Below, piece after piece: positions 7,435-15,280 of a stretch of DNA of 27,319 bases. The stretch covers positions 1-27,319 of the forward strand of contig JAGKVE010000023.1 of the NCBI GenBank assembly GCA_021152555.1, in the 5' to 3' direction. The DNA is from Bacteroidia bacterium. GTDB taxonomy: Bacteria; Bacteroidota; Bacteroidia; Bacteroidales; Paludibacteraceae. The stretch's first letter is position 1, and the number at the start of each line of letters is the position of its first letter. The translations under genes were made by a program, and so were the position numbers. The notes beneath the pieces were generated by a model, which worked only from the letters and a program-made list of their open reading frames with translations, did no database searches and had not been told where the DNA came from.

Positions 7435-8436
7435 ATGGTTCTTGCTATTGTAGGCGCTTCCGGCGCCGTCGGACAGGAATTGCTGGCTGTGCTTGAACAG
7501 CGGCAATTCCCCGTCTCCGAACTGAGGCTCTTCGGTTCGGAAAGAAGTGCCGGCTCTAAATACCTGTTTAGTGGTAAAGAGCACATTGTGCAATTATTAC
7601 GACATGGCGACGCTTTCAAAGGCGTCGATATTGCTTTTGTTTCCGCGGGCGCAAGCGTGTCACGTGAGTACGCGCAAACAATTACCAAGTACGGCACAAT
7701 AATGATTGACAACTCGTCGGCCTTCCGCATGGATGAAGACGTCCCCTTGGTCGTTCCCGAGGTAAACGCCGAAGATGCACTCAACCGGCCGCGTAATATT
7801 ATCGCCAATCCGAATTGCACTACTATTCAAATGGTGGTGGCACTACAAGCCATCGAGCGTCTTAGCCATATACGCCGCGTTCATGTTGCCACTTATCAGG
7901 CGGCTTCCGGTGCGGGCGCACAAGCAATGAAGGAATTAGAAACACAGTACCGCCAAGTGCTCAATGGTGAGCAAGTGACCGTCAACAAGTTTGCATACCA
8001 ATTGGCATATAACCTCATCCCTCATATAGACGTATTCACCGGAAACGGCTATACAAAAGAGGAAATGAAAATGTACAACGAGACACGCAAGATTATGCAT
8101 TCTGACGTTAAAGTGAGTGCAACATGCGTGCGTGTTCCCTCTTTGCGCGCTCACAGTGAGAGTATTTGGGTGGAGACGGAACGACCCGTCAGCGTAGATG
8201 ACGCCAAAAACGCTTTCTCACAGGCAAAGGGATGTGTCTTGATGGATAATCCCGAGAACAAAATATACCCCATGCCGTTATTCCTTAGCGGCAAAGACGA
8301 GGTTTTTATCGGACGTATACGCAAGGATTTGACCGATGATTGCGGGTTAAGTTTCTGGTGTGTGAGTGACCAGATCCGCAAAGGTGCAGCTCTGAACGCC
8401 GTGCAGATTGCCGAATACCTAATAGCTCAAAAATAA
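7435..8436 (+). CDS. asd: Aspartate-semialdehyde dehydrogenase
   Basis: The protein is 333 aa, normal for the family. The NADP Rossmann motif 'VGASGAVGQELL' is at 6-17. The catalytic Cys128 lies in 'NPNCTT', Gln155 in 'TYQAASGAGA', and the substrate-binding His240 in 'RVPSLRAHSES'. It reduces aspartyl-4-phosphate to aspartate semialdehyde on the way to lysine/diaminopimelate, threonine and methionine. The start is 2 nt after the winged-helix gene, and the U32-family gene follows after 8 nt. Confidence 0.97.
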   Translation: MVLAIVGASGAVGQELLAVLEQRQFPVSELRLFGSERSAGSKYLFSGKEHIVQLLRHGDAFKGVDIAFVSAGASVSREYAQTITKYGTIMIDNSSAFRMDEDVPLVVPEVNAEDALNRPRNIIANPNCTTIQMVVALQAIERLSHIRRVHVATYQAASGAGAQAMKELETQYRQVLNGEQVTVNKFAYQLAYNLIPHIDVFTGNGYTKEEMKMYNETRKIMHSDVKVSATCVRVPSLRAHSESIWVETERPVSVDDAKNAFSQAKGCVLMDNPENKIYPMPLFLSGKDEVFIGRIRKDLTDDCGLSFWCVSDQIRKGAALNAVQIAEYLIAQK

Positions 8437-8444
8437 ATTACTCC

Positions 8445-9701
8445 ATGGTAAATGACCTAATCGAAATAATGGCACCGGTTGGATGCTGGGAATCCTTGGC
8501 AGCGGCTATAAAAGCCGGTGCCACAAGCGTCTATTTCGGCATTGAGCACCTGAATATGCGTGCAAGAAGTTCGGTCAATTTTACCACCGCTGACCTCCAT
8601 AAGATTGTCAAAACATGCCGTGAAACCGGCGTAAAGACCTACCTCACCGTCAACACCGTGATGTACCCCGAAGACTTGCCTTTGATGCAGGAAATTGTCA
8701 ACAATGCCAAACAAGCCGGTATTGATGCCATTATCGCGAGCGACATCGCAGTCATGCAATACGCTGTGAGCCAAGGCGTGGAAGTACATCTTTCTACACA
8801 ATTGAACATCGCCAACACGGAGGCTTTGAAGTTCTATGCACAGTTTGCGGATGTAGTCGTTCTGGCGCGAGAGCTGAATATGGACCAGGTCGCCTCTATC
8901 TACCATGATATCCGTGAGCAAAACATCACAGGGCGGAACGGACAACCTATTCGTATTGAGATGTTCTGTCATGGAGCGCTATGTATGGCAGTGAGCGGGA
9001 AATGCTATCTCAGCCTCAATAACTACGGCCTATCTGCCAACCGCGGGGCTTGTGTGCAAGTGTGCAGACGTGGATACACCGTAAAAGACAAATCTTCGGA
9101 CTTGGAACTGGATATAGATAACCAGTATATCATGTCACCAAAGGACCTGAAAACAATTCATTTCCTGAACAAGATGCTTGATGCCGGTGTACGCGTTCTG
9201 AAAATTGAGGGGCGGGCACGAGGAGCCGAATATGTCAATACGGTGGTCAGATGTTACAAAGAAGCAGTGGAGGCTTGGCAAAAGGGAGAGTATAACAACG
9301 ATGCGGTCATTGAGCCCAAAATTGCTGATTGGAACGAACGATTAAGCAAAGTGTTCAACCGCGGTTTCTGGGATGGTTATTATTTAGGGAAACGCCTCGG
9401 CGAATGGACACACTCATACGGAAACAAAGCTACCCGCACAAAAATATACGCAGCCAAATGTACTAATTTCTTTAAAAACCTGAGCGTAGCGGAATTCCTT
9501 GTGGAAGCCGTTGGGGCAGTAGAAGAAGGACAGGATTTACTAATCATCGGTGAGACTACCGGCGTGTATGAATGCAAAGCTGAAGGCCTGAGAGACACAA
9601 ACGGACAGCCTTCTAAACGCATAGAAAAAGGGCAGTATTTTTCGCTCAAAACCAACACCCTCATTCGACGAGGTGACAAACTGTATTTATGGAAGGCATG
9701 A
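8445..9701 (+). CDS. U32-family protein (TrhP/YegQ-like, Fe-S tRNA or rRNA hydroxylation)
   Basis: The protein is 418 aa. It has the U32 core with 'EIMAPVGCWESLAAAIKAGA' near the start and 'VHLSTQLNIAN' (114-124). The cysteine cluster C175, C180, C187, C203 and C207 ('CHGALC', 'GKC', 'GACVQVC') matches the Fe-S-binding pattern of this family. 'DLKTIHFLNKMLDAGV' and 'LKIEGRARGAEYV' follow. Members once called peptidases are now linked to RNA hydroxylation (TrhP, RlhA) or ubiquinone synthesis (UbiU/V). Its length and closeness to YegQ favour a TrhP-like role in wobble uridine hydroxylation, but the exact target is inferred. It overlaps the next gene. Confidence 0.88.
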   Translation: MVNDLIEIMAPVGCWESLAAAIKAGATSVYFGIEHLNMRARSSVNFTTADLHKIVKTCRETGVKTYLTVNTVMYPEDLPLMQEIVNNAKQAGIDAIIASDIAVMQYAVSQGVEVHLSTQLNIANTEALKFYAQFADVVVLARELNMDQVASIYHDIREQNITGRNGQPIRIEMFCHGALCMAVSGKCYLSLNNYGLSANRGACVQVCRRGYTVKDKSSDLELDIDNQYIMSPKDLKTIHFLNKMLDAGVRVLKIEGRARGAEYVNTVVRCYKEAVEAWQKGEYNNDAVIEPKIADWNERLSKVFNRGFWDGYYLGKRLGEWTHSYGNKATRTKIYAAKCTNFFKNLSVAEFLVEAVGAVEEGQDLLIIGETTGVYECKAEGLRDTNGQPSKRIEKGQYFSLKTNTLIRRGDKLYLWKA

Positions 9702-10345
9702 TGCACATACTTTCACCCGCAAGCGCACCATGGTGCGGCTGGATAATGGTACTGCTGCTCGTTGCCGGAATCTTCAGCGAGTGGCTGCAACCCGGACTCG
9801 TCACTAAAGCACCAACAACGCTGACGGCGCGCATAACGGACAGAATGTACAAAGACGCGCCTACCAATTTTATGGGACAACTCTTTGTCTCCATTTTCCG
9901 ATTAGGCACTATAACAATGGCTATTTACCTTTGTTTTTACACGGAAAATCACTACCCGATAGTCGCTTTTGGCGCTGTCTGCGCATTAGTCCTTGCCGTT
10001 GTGCTCGTCAAAATGCTTTTCAATATACTTGTCGATTATACGTTTGTCATCTCACGACGGTTTGGGGATATGTATGACCATTATGCCAATATTACGACTC
10101 TCACGTCGTTGGCGCTCTTTCCGCTTGTTCTCATTTTGCTCCAATTCGGCAATCCTGCACTCAACAAGTGGATATTAGGGATTACTGCTCTTCTGTTTAT
10201 CGGTATGTGGTTGTATCGCAGTATCCGTACATATGTATCTTCCCTGCCAAGTCTGATTTATTGGGTAATGTATATCTGTACATTGGAGTTGTTGCCGATA
10301 GCTCTTTTGATTTATTTATCCGGAAAAATTATATCTGTCTTATGA
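9689..10345 (+). CDS. DUF4271 multi-pass membrane protein
   Basis: The protein is 218 aa with about six hydrophobic helices ('WIMVLLLVAGIFSEWL', 'TITMAIYLCFYT', 'IVAFGAVCALVLAVVLVKML', 'LTSLALFPLVLILLQFG', 'WILGITALLFIGMWLYRSI', 'YWVMYICTLELLPIALLIYL'). It corresponds to the DUF4271 family of Bacteroidetes, which usually sits before hemD. The function is unknown. The start may be 9689 or the ATG at 9698, which overlaps the U32 stop as ATGA. Its own stop overlaps hemD in the same way, so this is one operon. Confidence 0.8.
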   Translation: MEGMMHILSPASAPWCGWIMVLLLVAGIFSEWLQPGLVTKAPTTLTARITDRMYKDAPTNFMGQLFVSIFRLGTITMAIYLCFYTENHYPIVAFGAVCALVLAVVLVKMLFNILVDYTFVISRRFGDMYDHYANITTLTSLALFPLVLILLQFGNPALNKWILGITALLFIGMWLYRSIRTYVSSLPSLIYWVMYICTLELLPIALLIYLSGKIISVL

Positions 10346-11088
10346 TACAAAAAATTCTCTTTTCACAACCGCGCCCCGAGACAGCGCATAATCCTTACTC
10401 ACGCTTAGAGGAACAATTCAACGTGCAATGTGATTTCTACCAGTTTATTCACATTGAAGGGCTGGAAGCTCGGGAATTTAGACAGCAACGTATCAATCCG
10501 CTCGATTACACCGCGGTTATTCTCAACTCCAAACTGGGCGCTGAACATTATTTCAGACTCTGCGAGGAAATGCGACTTGCCGTTCCCGATTCGATGCATT
10601 ATTACTGCAACTCCGAGCAGGTCGGACTTTACTTGCAGAAATTTATCAATTACCGCAAGCGGAAAGTGTTTTATCCCGAATCCGGAAATAAATTTGAAGA
10701 CCTACTGCCCGCTATGCACAGACGTCCCAACGAGAAATATCTTATGGTCCTGTCCAATATCCATACCGATGAGCAGATAAACATGTTTGCCGAGAATGGG
10801 ATTGAAGTCACACCGGCTATCATGTATCGTACCGTCACTACACCATGGCCGGAGGACAAGCCATTTGACTATGACATCATTGCACTCTTTACTCCGGCAG
10901 GAGTCACCTCTCTAAAAGAGAATTTCCCAAACTGGAAGCAAGGACAAACGCTTATCGCCGCTTTTGGAGAAGGTACCATCCGAGCACTTGATGATGCCGG
11001 CTTCCGCGTGGACATAGAGGCGGGACAAGGGAAGCCGTTCGCTTCGCTACCCATGGCCATCGCGGATTATTTGGATAAACATAATTGA
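10342..11088 (+). CDS. hemD: Uroporphyrinogen-III synthase
   Basis: The protein is 248 aa from the ATG at 10342, which overlaps the DUF4271 stop as ATGA. A longer frame from 10168 would lie inside that gene in another frame and was rejected. Two alternating Rossmann-like lobes are visible, with 'DYTAVILNSKLGAEHYFRL' (first lobe) and 'DYDIIALFTPAGVTSLKENF' (second lobe), the HemD-typical 'F(T/S)PxG' loop. 'IAAFGEGTIRALDDAGFRVD' is the conserved C-terminal signature. It cyclises hydroxymethylbilane to uroporphyrinogen III in tetrapyrrole synthesis. HemD diverges strongly, so recognition also rests on the gene order DUF4271-hemD-rnpA. Confidence 0.88.
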   Translation: MIQKILFSQPRPETAHNPYSRLEEQFNVQCDFYQFIHIEGLEAREFRQQRINPLDYTAVILNSKLGAEHYFRLCEEMRLAVPDSMHYYCNSEQVGLYLQKFINYRKRKVFYPESGNKFEDLLPAMHRRPNEKYLMVLSNIHTDEQINMFAENGIEVTPAIMYRTVTTPWPEDKPFDYDIIALFTPAGVTSLKENFPNWKQGQTLIAAFGEGTIRALDDAGFRVDIEAGQGKPFASLPMAIADYLDKHN

Positions 11089-11103
11089 CAATTGATTATT
11101 GAA
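11083..11103. repeat. Heptamer repeats across the hemD stop and rnpA start
   Basis: Three abutting 7-mers, AATTGAC, AATTGAT and TATTGAA, include the hemD stop codon (TGA, 11086-11088) and the TTG start of rnpA (11099). A similar AATTGAT occurs 7 nt before the trmD ATG (11692-11698). Confidence 0.55.
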
Positions 11104-11464
11104 CTCCTTCCCGAAACAAAATAAACTCTGCGGAAAAGAACGGATAGCGCAGTTATATAAAAACGGTCACCGTTTCATCGCGTGGCCGTTACGCGTTACA
11201 TGGGCACAGGCTGAGGAAAACACACAAATCCTTGTCTGGGCGCCCAAATCGCTCTTCAAACATGCCGTACAAAGGAATCGGCTCAGACGGCTCATCCGTG
11301 AAGCCTACAGGCTCAATCAGAAAATATTATTAACCAATAGCGAACCACAAGTCACAAATCGCAAATTCCTCATCGCTTTTAACTACATAGACAAAGAAGA
11401 ACAACCGTATCCTGTAATAGAGCGAGCCGTATGCAAAGCACTGAAGAAAATAAATGGAAAATAA
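11099..11464 (+). CDS. rnpA: Ribonuclease P protein component
   Basis: The protein is 121 aa from a TTG start at 11099. No better ATG exists upstream of the conserved 'KLCGKERIAQLYKNGHRF'. The basic RNP motif 'AVQRNRLRRLIREAYRLNQ' binds the catalytic RNA, and 'LRVTWAQAEENTQILVWAPK' forms the central strands. It assists RNase P RNA in trimming the 5' ends of tRNA precursors. yidD begins inside it, with a 34-bp overlap in another frame, as is usual for this pair. Confidence 0.95.
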   Translation: MNSFPKQNKLCGKERIAQLYKNGHRFIAWPLRVTWAQAEENTQILVWAPKSLFKHAVQRNRLRRLIREAYRLNQKILLTNSEPQVTNRKFLIAFNYIDKEEQPYPVIERAVCKALKKINGK

Positions 11465-11676
11465 TCGTCAGGAAAGCATTTTTACTTCCTGTCTATTTCT
11501 ACCGTGTTTTTATTTCTCCGCTGACTCCGCCGTCATGCCGTTTTACGCCGACATGTAGCCAGTATATGGTGGAGGCTGTGCTCAAATACGGTATTTTCAA
11601 GGGGGGCTGGCTTGGTATCAAACGGATATTGCGATGCCATCCATGGGGCGGATCAGGATATGACCCTGTGCCCTGA
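11431..11676 (+). CDS. yidD: Membrane protein insertion efficiency factor YidD
   Basis: The protein is 81 aa. The family signature is complete: 'YRVFISPLTPPSCRFTPTCS', then 'YMVEAVLKYGIFKGGWLGIK' and 'RILRCHPWGGSGYDPVP'. The three cysteines and an amphipathic N-terminal helix are present. YidD is a small membrane-associated factor that aids YidC-dependent insertion. It overlaps the end of rnpA by 34 bp. The next gene, trmD, starts 28 nt downstream. Confidence 0.96.
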   Translation: MQSTEENKWKIIVRKAFLLPVYFYRVFISPLTPPSCRFTPTCSQYMVEAVLKYGIFKGGWLGIKRILRCHPWGGSGYDPVP

Positions 11677-11704
11677 GTAGTGTACTATGTGAATTGATAA
11701 TTTT

Positions 11705-12382
11705 ATGCGTATTGACATCATCACCTGTTGCCCGGAATTGTTGGACTCCCCGCTCAACCATTCCATTATCCAGCGAGCAAAGACAAAAGGGCTTTGCGAG
11801 ATTTACGTGCATAATCTTCGTGATTGGACATTAGACAAACATCGCAAAGTAGATGACTATGCCTTCGGATTCGGTGCCGGAATGGTGTTGCAGATTGAGC
11901 CTATAGACCGGTGTATTGCGCATCTGACATCTGAGAGACACTATGATGAGATTATCTTCACTGCGCCCGACGGAGTACGTTTTGACCAAAAAGCAGCTAA
12001 CGAACTGTCGCTCAAGGAAAACATCATTATTCTTTGCGGCCATTACAAGGGCGTTGACCAACGCGTACGCGATCATCTTATCACGCGCGAATACAGTATC
12101 GGCGATTTCGTACTTACTGGCGGTGAAATGCCGGCAGCTATGATGACGGATGCCATTGTCCGCTTGCTGCCCGGGGCATTAGGAGATGTGGAGAGCGCAC
12201 TGAACGACTCTTTTCAAGACGGATTGTTAGAAGCCGGTGTTTATACACGTCCGGCAGAATATAAAGGGTGGAAAGTGCCGGACATACTGTTATCCGGACA
12301 CCAAGCCAAAATAGAAGAATGGCTGTATGAACAATCGGTTGAACATACCAAAGAGCGCCGACCGGATTTGTTAGAAGAGTAA
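11705..12382 (+). CDS. trmD: tRNA (guanine37-N1)-methyltransferase
   Basis: The protein is 225 aa, near the usual length. The SPOUT trefoil-knot motifs are clear: 'IILCGHYKGVDQRV' and 'YSIGDFVLTGGEMPA' bind S-adenosylmethionine, and 'DDYAFGFGAGMVLQIEP' is the conserved N-terminal loop. The C-terminal part, 'GVYTRPAEYKGWKVPDILLS', is typical. It methylates N1 of G37 next to the anticodon and so prevents frameshifting. It is the last + strand gene of the housekeeping run. Confidence 0.97.
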   Translation: MRIDIITCCPELLDSPLNHSIIQRAKTKGLCEIYVHNLRDWTLDKHRKVDDYAFGFGAGMVLQIEPIDRCIAHLTSERHYDEIIFTAPDGVRFDQKAANELSLKENIIILCGHYKGVDQRVRDHLITREYSIGDFVLTGGEMPAAMMTDAIVRLLPGALGDVESALNDSFQDGLLEAGVYTRPAEYKGWKVPDILLSGHQAKIEEWLYEQSVEHTKERRPDLLEE

Positions 12383-12447
12383 AAAAGGTGCATTTTGCAA
12401 AGTAAAAATAGCAAAAATATGTTTTATAACATTTTTTTTGCAAATTA

Positions 12448-12479
12448 TTTGGTCATTTTGTAAAAAAGCAGTACTTTTG
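12448..12479 (+). promoter_or_regulatory. Promoter of a candidate small RNA
   Basis: TTTG (12448-12451), a 20-bp spacer and TACTTTTG (12472-12479) fit the Bacteroidetes consensus exactly. AAAAAAGCAG before the -7 box is the same extension as at the promoters of acpP and the TPR lipoprotein gene. No protein-coding gene lies downstream on this strand. Confidence 0.82.
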
Positions 12480-12483
12480 CACC

Positions 12484-12556
12484 GTGTTTTTCATGGTATT
12501 AGATTTAAGGTTAAGTAAAAAGATTGGGTTGTCGGGAGACAACCTTCTTTGTTTTT
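12484..12556 (+). ncRNA. Candidate small RNA (possibly Bacteroidales-1 type)
   Basis: A transcript from the consensus promoter would start near 12485 and end at an intrinsic terminator near 12556, about 72 nt. The segment has no useful ORF. It contains GGTATTAGATTTAAGGTTAA followed by the terminator hairpin. I recall similar 'TTAGATTTAAGG' segments in short Bacteroidales transcripts, and the Rfam Bacteroidales-1 RNA is described as a short promoter-to-terminator RNA, but I could not compare it. It lies between trmD (same strand) and the convergent polysaccharide operon. Confidence 0.55.
12519..12556 (+). terminator. Intrinsic terminator, possibly bidirectional
   Basis: GGTTGTC (12527-12533), loop GGGA and GACAACC (12538-12544) form a perfect 7-bp stem, extended by AAAGA/TCTTT, and TTCTTTGTTTTT follows. 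On the opposite strand the stem is followed by CAATCTTTTTAC, so it may also stop transcription of the convergent glycosyltransferase operon. Confidence 0.82.
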
Positions 12557-12608
12557 ATACTCTTTTATTTGCGTATTACACGTAGAGCAGGCCGCTTATA
12601 GGAACAGG

Positions 12609-13442
12609 CTAACGGCTAAGTTCACGGTTGAAGGCTCGCTTTTCACGGTCGAACACCCACCCCCATTTAGTAAAATAGAGGCACATGTTCTGAATATGGA
12701 TTCGGAGCATGTGTTTGTTTTTGTAAGAAGCTTGCGCATGCACATGCACTATAGACCATTGTGGATAATAAAGCGTTAGGTAGTTGCGATGGATTGTTCG
12801 TGTGAGGTCAATGTCCTCCGGATACATAAAAAAACGTTCGTCGAATAGCCCGGCTTCCACGGCGGCTTTGGTACGGAGGAGCATGAAACAGCCGCTGAGG
12901 TAAGGTGCGTTAACCGGGCGGGATAGATCAAGATCCCGTAGTTCATACCGCTTGTTACGCCGCGCAATCATCCACGCAGGCAGAAAGCGTCTTCCGAAAA
13001 CGTCTATCGGCGAAGGGAGGCGCTTGGCGAGGTACTGCTGACTACCATCGGGATTAAGCACTTTCGGCATGAGTTGTCCCACCTCAGGGTGAGCCGACAT
13101 CCAGTCGTGCATTGCATCTATATCATCCGCCTTGACGCGTATATCGCTGTTCATCACAAGGTGTAGTTCCGTCTTGTAATACGCGCTCTCACGCAGGGCG
13201 ATGTTATGCGCACGCCCGTAACCGAGATTCTCGCCCATCGCCATGTATCTCAGGCGGTCGGTGCCGAACTGTGCAGCGAGGGTCGATTTCTGCGCGGCTG
13301 TCTCAGTTTTGCGGTACTCCGGCTCAGTATTGTCAAGCAGATATATCTTCCGCAGGTTCCGGATGCGTAGCAGTTCTTGAAGAAGAGGGATTACCTCTTC
13401 CTCCCATTTAGGGCGATATAAGACGATAGAGATGTTCAGCAT
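12609..13442 (-). CDS. Glycosyltransferase family 2 (rhamnosyltransferase-like)
   Basis: The protein is 277 aa with a GT-A fold. 'NISIVLYRP' at the N-terminus, 'GENLGYGRAHNIALRE', 'MNSDIRV' (nucleotide/metal site) and 'LSGCFMLLRTKAAVEAGLFD' with 'FMYPEDIDLTRTIHR' match the WbbL/rhamnosyl-transferase branch of GT2. It is the last gene of the polysaccharide operon. Its start overlaps the stop of the upstream gene by 1 bp (TAATG). It likely adds one sugar of the repeat unit on the inner face of the inner membrane. Donor and acceptor cannot be read from sequence. Confidence 0.88.
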   Translation of the reverse strand: MLNISIVLYRPKWEEEVIPLLQELLRIRNLRKIYLLDNTEPEYRKTETAAQKSTLAAQFGTDRLRYMAMGENLGYGRAHNIALRESAYYKTELHLVMNSDIRVKADDIDAMHDWMSAHPEVGQLMPKVLNPDGSQQYLAKRLPSPIDVFGRRFLPAWMIARRNKRYELRDLDLSRPVNAPYLSGCFMLLRTKAAVEAGLFDERFFMYPEDIDLTRTIHRNYLTLYYPQWSIVHVHAQASYKNKHMLRIHIQNMCLYFTKWGWVFDREKRAFNRELSR

Positions 13443-14200
13443 TATTTGCGGTATTTTTTATATCCGTTCCATGCCCAATGAGCGAGGTAATAGAGACTGC
13501 GGAAGAGACCTAATTTCTCCACTTTGTAATTGACCATGAATTGCGGAATGATAACCTTACGTTTATTGCCGGTTACCTGATTAGCCGACAAACGGTAATT
13601 GGCAAGCACTTTCTGGTTTCCGTAAGCATAGTCGGTCTGTTTCATGAGTGAGAGCCATAGGGCATAGTCATCGCGGAGATTATGCAGCTCTTCGCGGAAA
13701 CGGATGTCGCGCAATCGGCTTGCATCAATGAGGGTCGCCAGACAAGGCAGGTTACAACTCTTGAGGATATCGTAGTAATCCATACGCTCAGGCACTATCT
13801 GCGGACGAAGAATCTCTATGCCGTCCTCATCCACACGTCGCACACAGCAGGTAACGATAGCAGCATGCTTCTCCGCCATAAACGCCACTTGCTCATCAAG
13901 GAAAGTAGGGTCCCAGTAGTCGTCTGAATCAAGAAAAGCATAGTAGTGTCCTTGGGCTTCGCGTAAACCGTGATTACGCGCTGCGGCACACCCGCTGTTG
14001 GGCTGTGAGAAGACATGAATACGTGGATCCTTCGCTGCGTACGACTCCGCTACAGCAAGGCTGTTATCCTTACTGCCGTCATTGATGATAATCATCTCCC
14101 AATCCGTGTAGGTCTGCGCCAGAACGCTCTCAATCGTTTGTCCGACAAAGCGTTCTCCGTTATACAACGGCGTAATGATAGATACTAAATTGTTATTCAT
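13442..14200 (-). CDS. Glycosyltransferase family 2
   Basis: The protein is 252 aa with a classic GT2 start 'VSIITPLYNGERFVGQTIES', 'IINDGSKDNSL', 'NSGCAAARNHGL' and the DxD-type 'FLDSDDYW'. The C-terminal half is helical and basic, with no membrane helix. It is one of three GT2 enzymes in the cluster. It starts 3 nt after the upstream GT4 gene and overlaps the next by 1 bp. Its sugar is unknown. Confidence 0.9.
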   Translation of the reverse strand: MNNNLVSIITPLYNGERFVGQTIESVLAQTYTDWEMIIINDGSKDNSLAVAESYAAKDPRIHVFSQPNSGCAAARNHGLREAQGHYYAFLDSDDYWDPTFLDEQVAFMAEKHAAIVTCCVRRVDEDGIEILRPQIVPERMDYYDILKSCNLPCLATLIDASRLRDIRFREELHNLRDDYALWLSLMKQTDYAYGNQKVLANYRLSANQVTGNKRKVIIPQFMVNYKVEKLGLFRSLYYLAHWAWNGYKKYRK

Positions 14201-14203
14201 ATC

Positions 14204-15280
14204 TTATTTGCTCAAATTCTTAAATAGTTTTTCCCACTCTGCGCCAATCTGTTCGGGCTGATAGGGTGCGACGATAGTCGCGCTCTCCTTATGGTATTTA
14301 GTGCGTATCTCAGGGTCTTGAATCATCCGCAAGATGGCTTGTGCCAACGCGGGTACGTTTTCTCTCTCGACGAGTGTCCCTCCTCCGTTTCGTAGCAATA
14401 CTGCCGGTCCTTCCGGACAATCAAAACTGACGATAGGCAGACCACTCGATGCCGCTTCTAACAGTACCATCGGGAACCCCTCAAACCGCGAACTCATCAC
14501 GTAGAACGCACTTTCGGCATAGACGGATTCGATATGTTCGTTATACCCCGGGAAATGCACCCGCTCGGTGAGTCCTAACCGGCGGCACTGTGCCTCCAAC
14601 GCTGTACGATCTTCACCCTCGCCATATATTTCCACATGGAAATCGCCCATTTCATCAGTAATCATCGCAACGGCGCTCAGCAGGAGATCGTAACCTTTTT
14701 GGGCAGTAAGCCGTCCAACGGAGATGATCCTTTTGGATTCTTCGCCGCAGTATGGGTGCGGAGTTATAGAAATCATATTAGGGATGCAGAACACGTTCTT
14801 CAATCCGCTTTGCAAGAAAGCCTTACGGTCATTCTCGGTAAGTGTGACAACTGCCTGCATGCGGCCATAGAGCCACTTCCTTAATCGGCGTACAGGCGCA
14901 TTGTACATGGCGTATCGGTAATGTTCACAGGCGATAGCTTTGTATCCGAAACCTGCCATCCACGCCATGAACGATGCGGCAATCTTCTGGCAGATGATAA
15001 CCTCCGCCTCCTGCAATGCTGTGCACGAACGAAGTGCCCTGCGTTGTTTCCACACCTTACAGAATCGTGCCGGAGCATTGTCCTGCAACGTATAACTATC
15101 CTCCGTGAGATATACAAACGCTACGCCACGAGCCGAATAATGCGGTTCCGGTTCGTTGCGGAAGACCGAGACAACCGTCACATCATGGCCTCTCCGTGCT
15201 AACTCCTGCGCCAAACAGCAAGTGGTGCGCTCGGTTCCTCCTTCAGTGGATATATCTTGTATAAGAAAGGCTATTTTCAT
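14204..15280 (-). CDS. Glycosyltransferase family 4 (GT-B)
   Basis: The protein is 358 aa with two Rossmann lobes. The N-terminal lobe has 'DISTEGGTERTTCCLAQELA', the glycine-rich acceptor loop. The C-terminal lobe has 'ISVGRLTAQKGYDLLL' and the E-x7-E-like 'FEGFPMVLLEAASSGLPIV', typical of GT4. It is a retaining enzyme that probably extends the repeat unit. It overlaps the upstream GT2 gene by 4 bp (ATGA). Confidence 0.9.
   Translation of the reverse strand: MKIAFLIQDISTEGGTERTTCCLAQELARRGHDVTVVSVFRNEPEPHYSARGVAFVYLTEDSYTLQDNAPARFCKVWKQRRALRSCTALQEAEVIICQKIAASFMAWMAGFGYKAIACEHYRYAMYNAPVRRLRKWLYGRMQAVVTLTENDRKAFLQSGLKNVFCIPNMISITPHPYCGEESKRIISVGRLTAQKGYDLLLSAVAMITDEMGDFHVEIYGEGEDRTALEAQCRRLGLTERVHFPGYNEHIESVYAESAFYVMSSRFEGFPMVLLEAASSGLPIVSFDCPEGPAVLLRNGGGTLVERENVPALAQAILRMIQDPEIRTKYHKESATIVAPYQPEQIGAEWEKLFKNLSK

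Noticed and set aside
10168..10341. N-terminal extension of hemD
   Set aside because: The 58 extra residues lie in the DUF4271 gene in another frame and are not HemD-like. The ATG at 10342 overlaps the upstream stop as ATGA.
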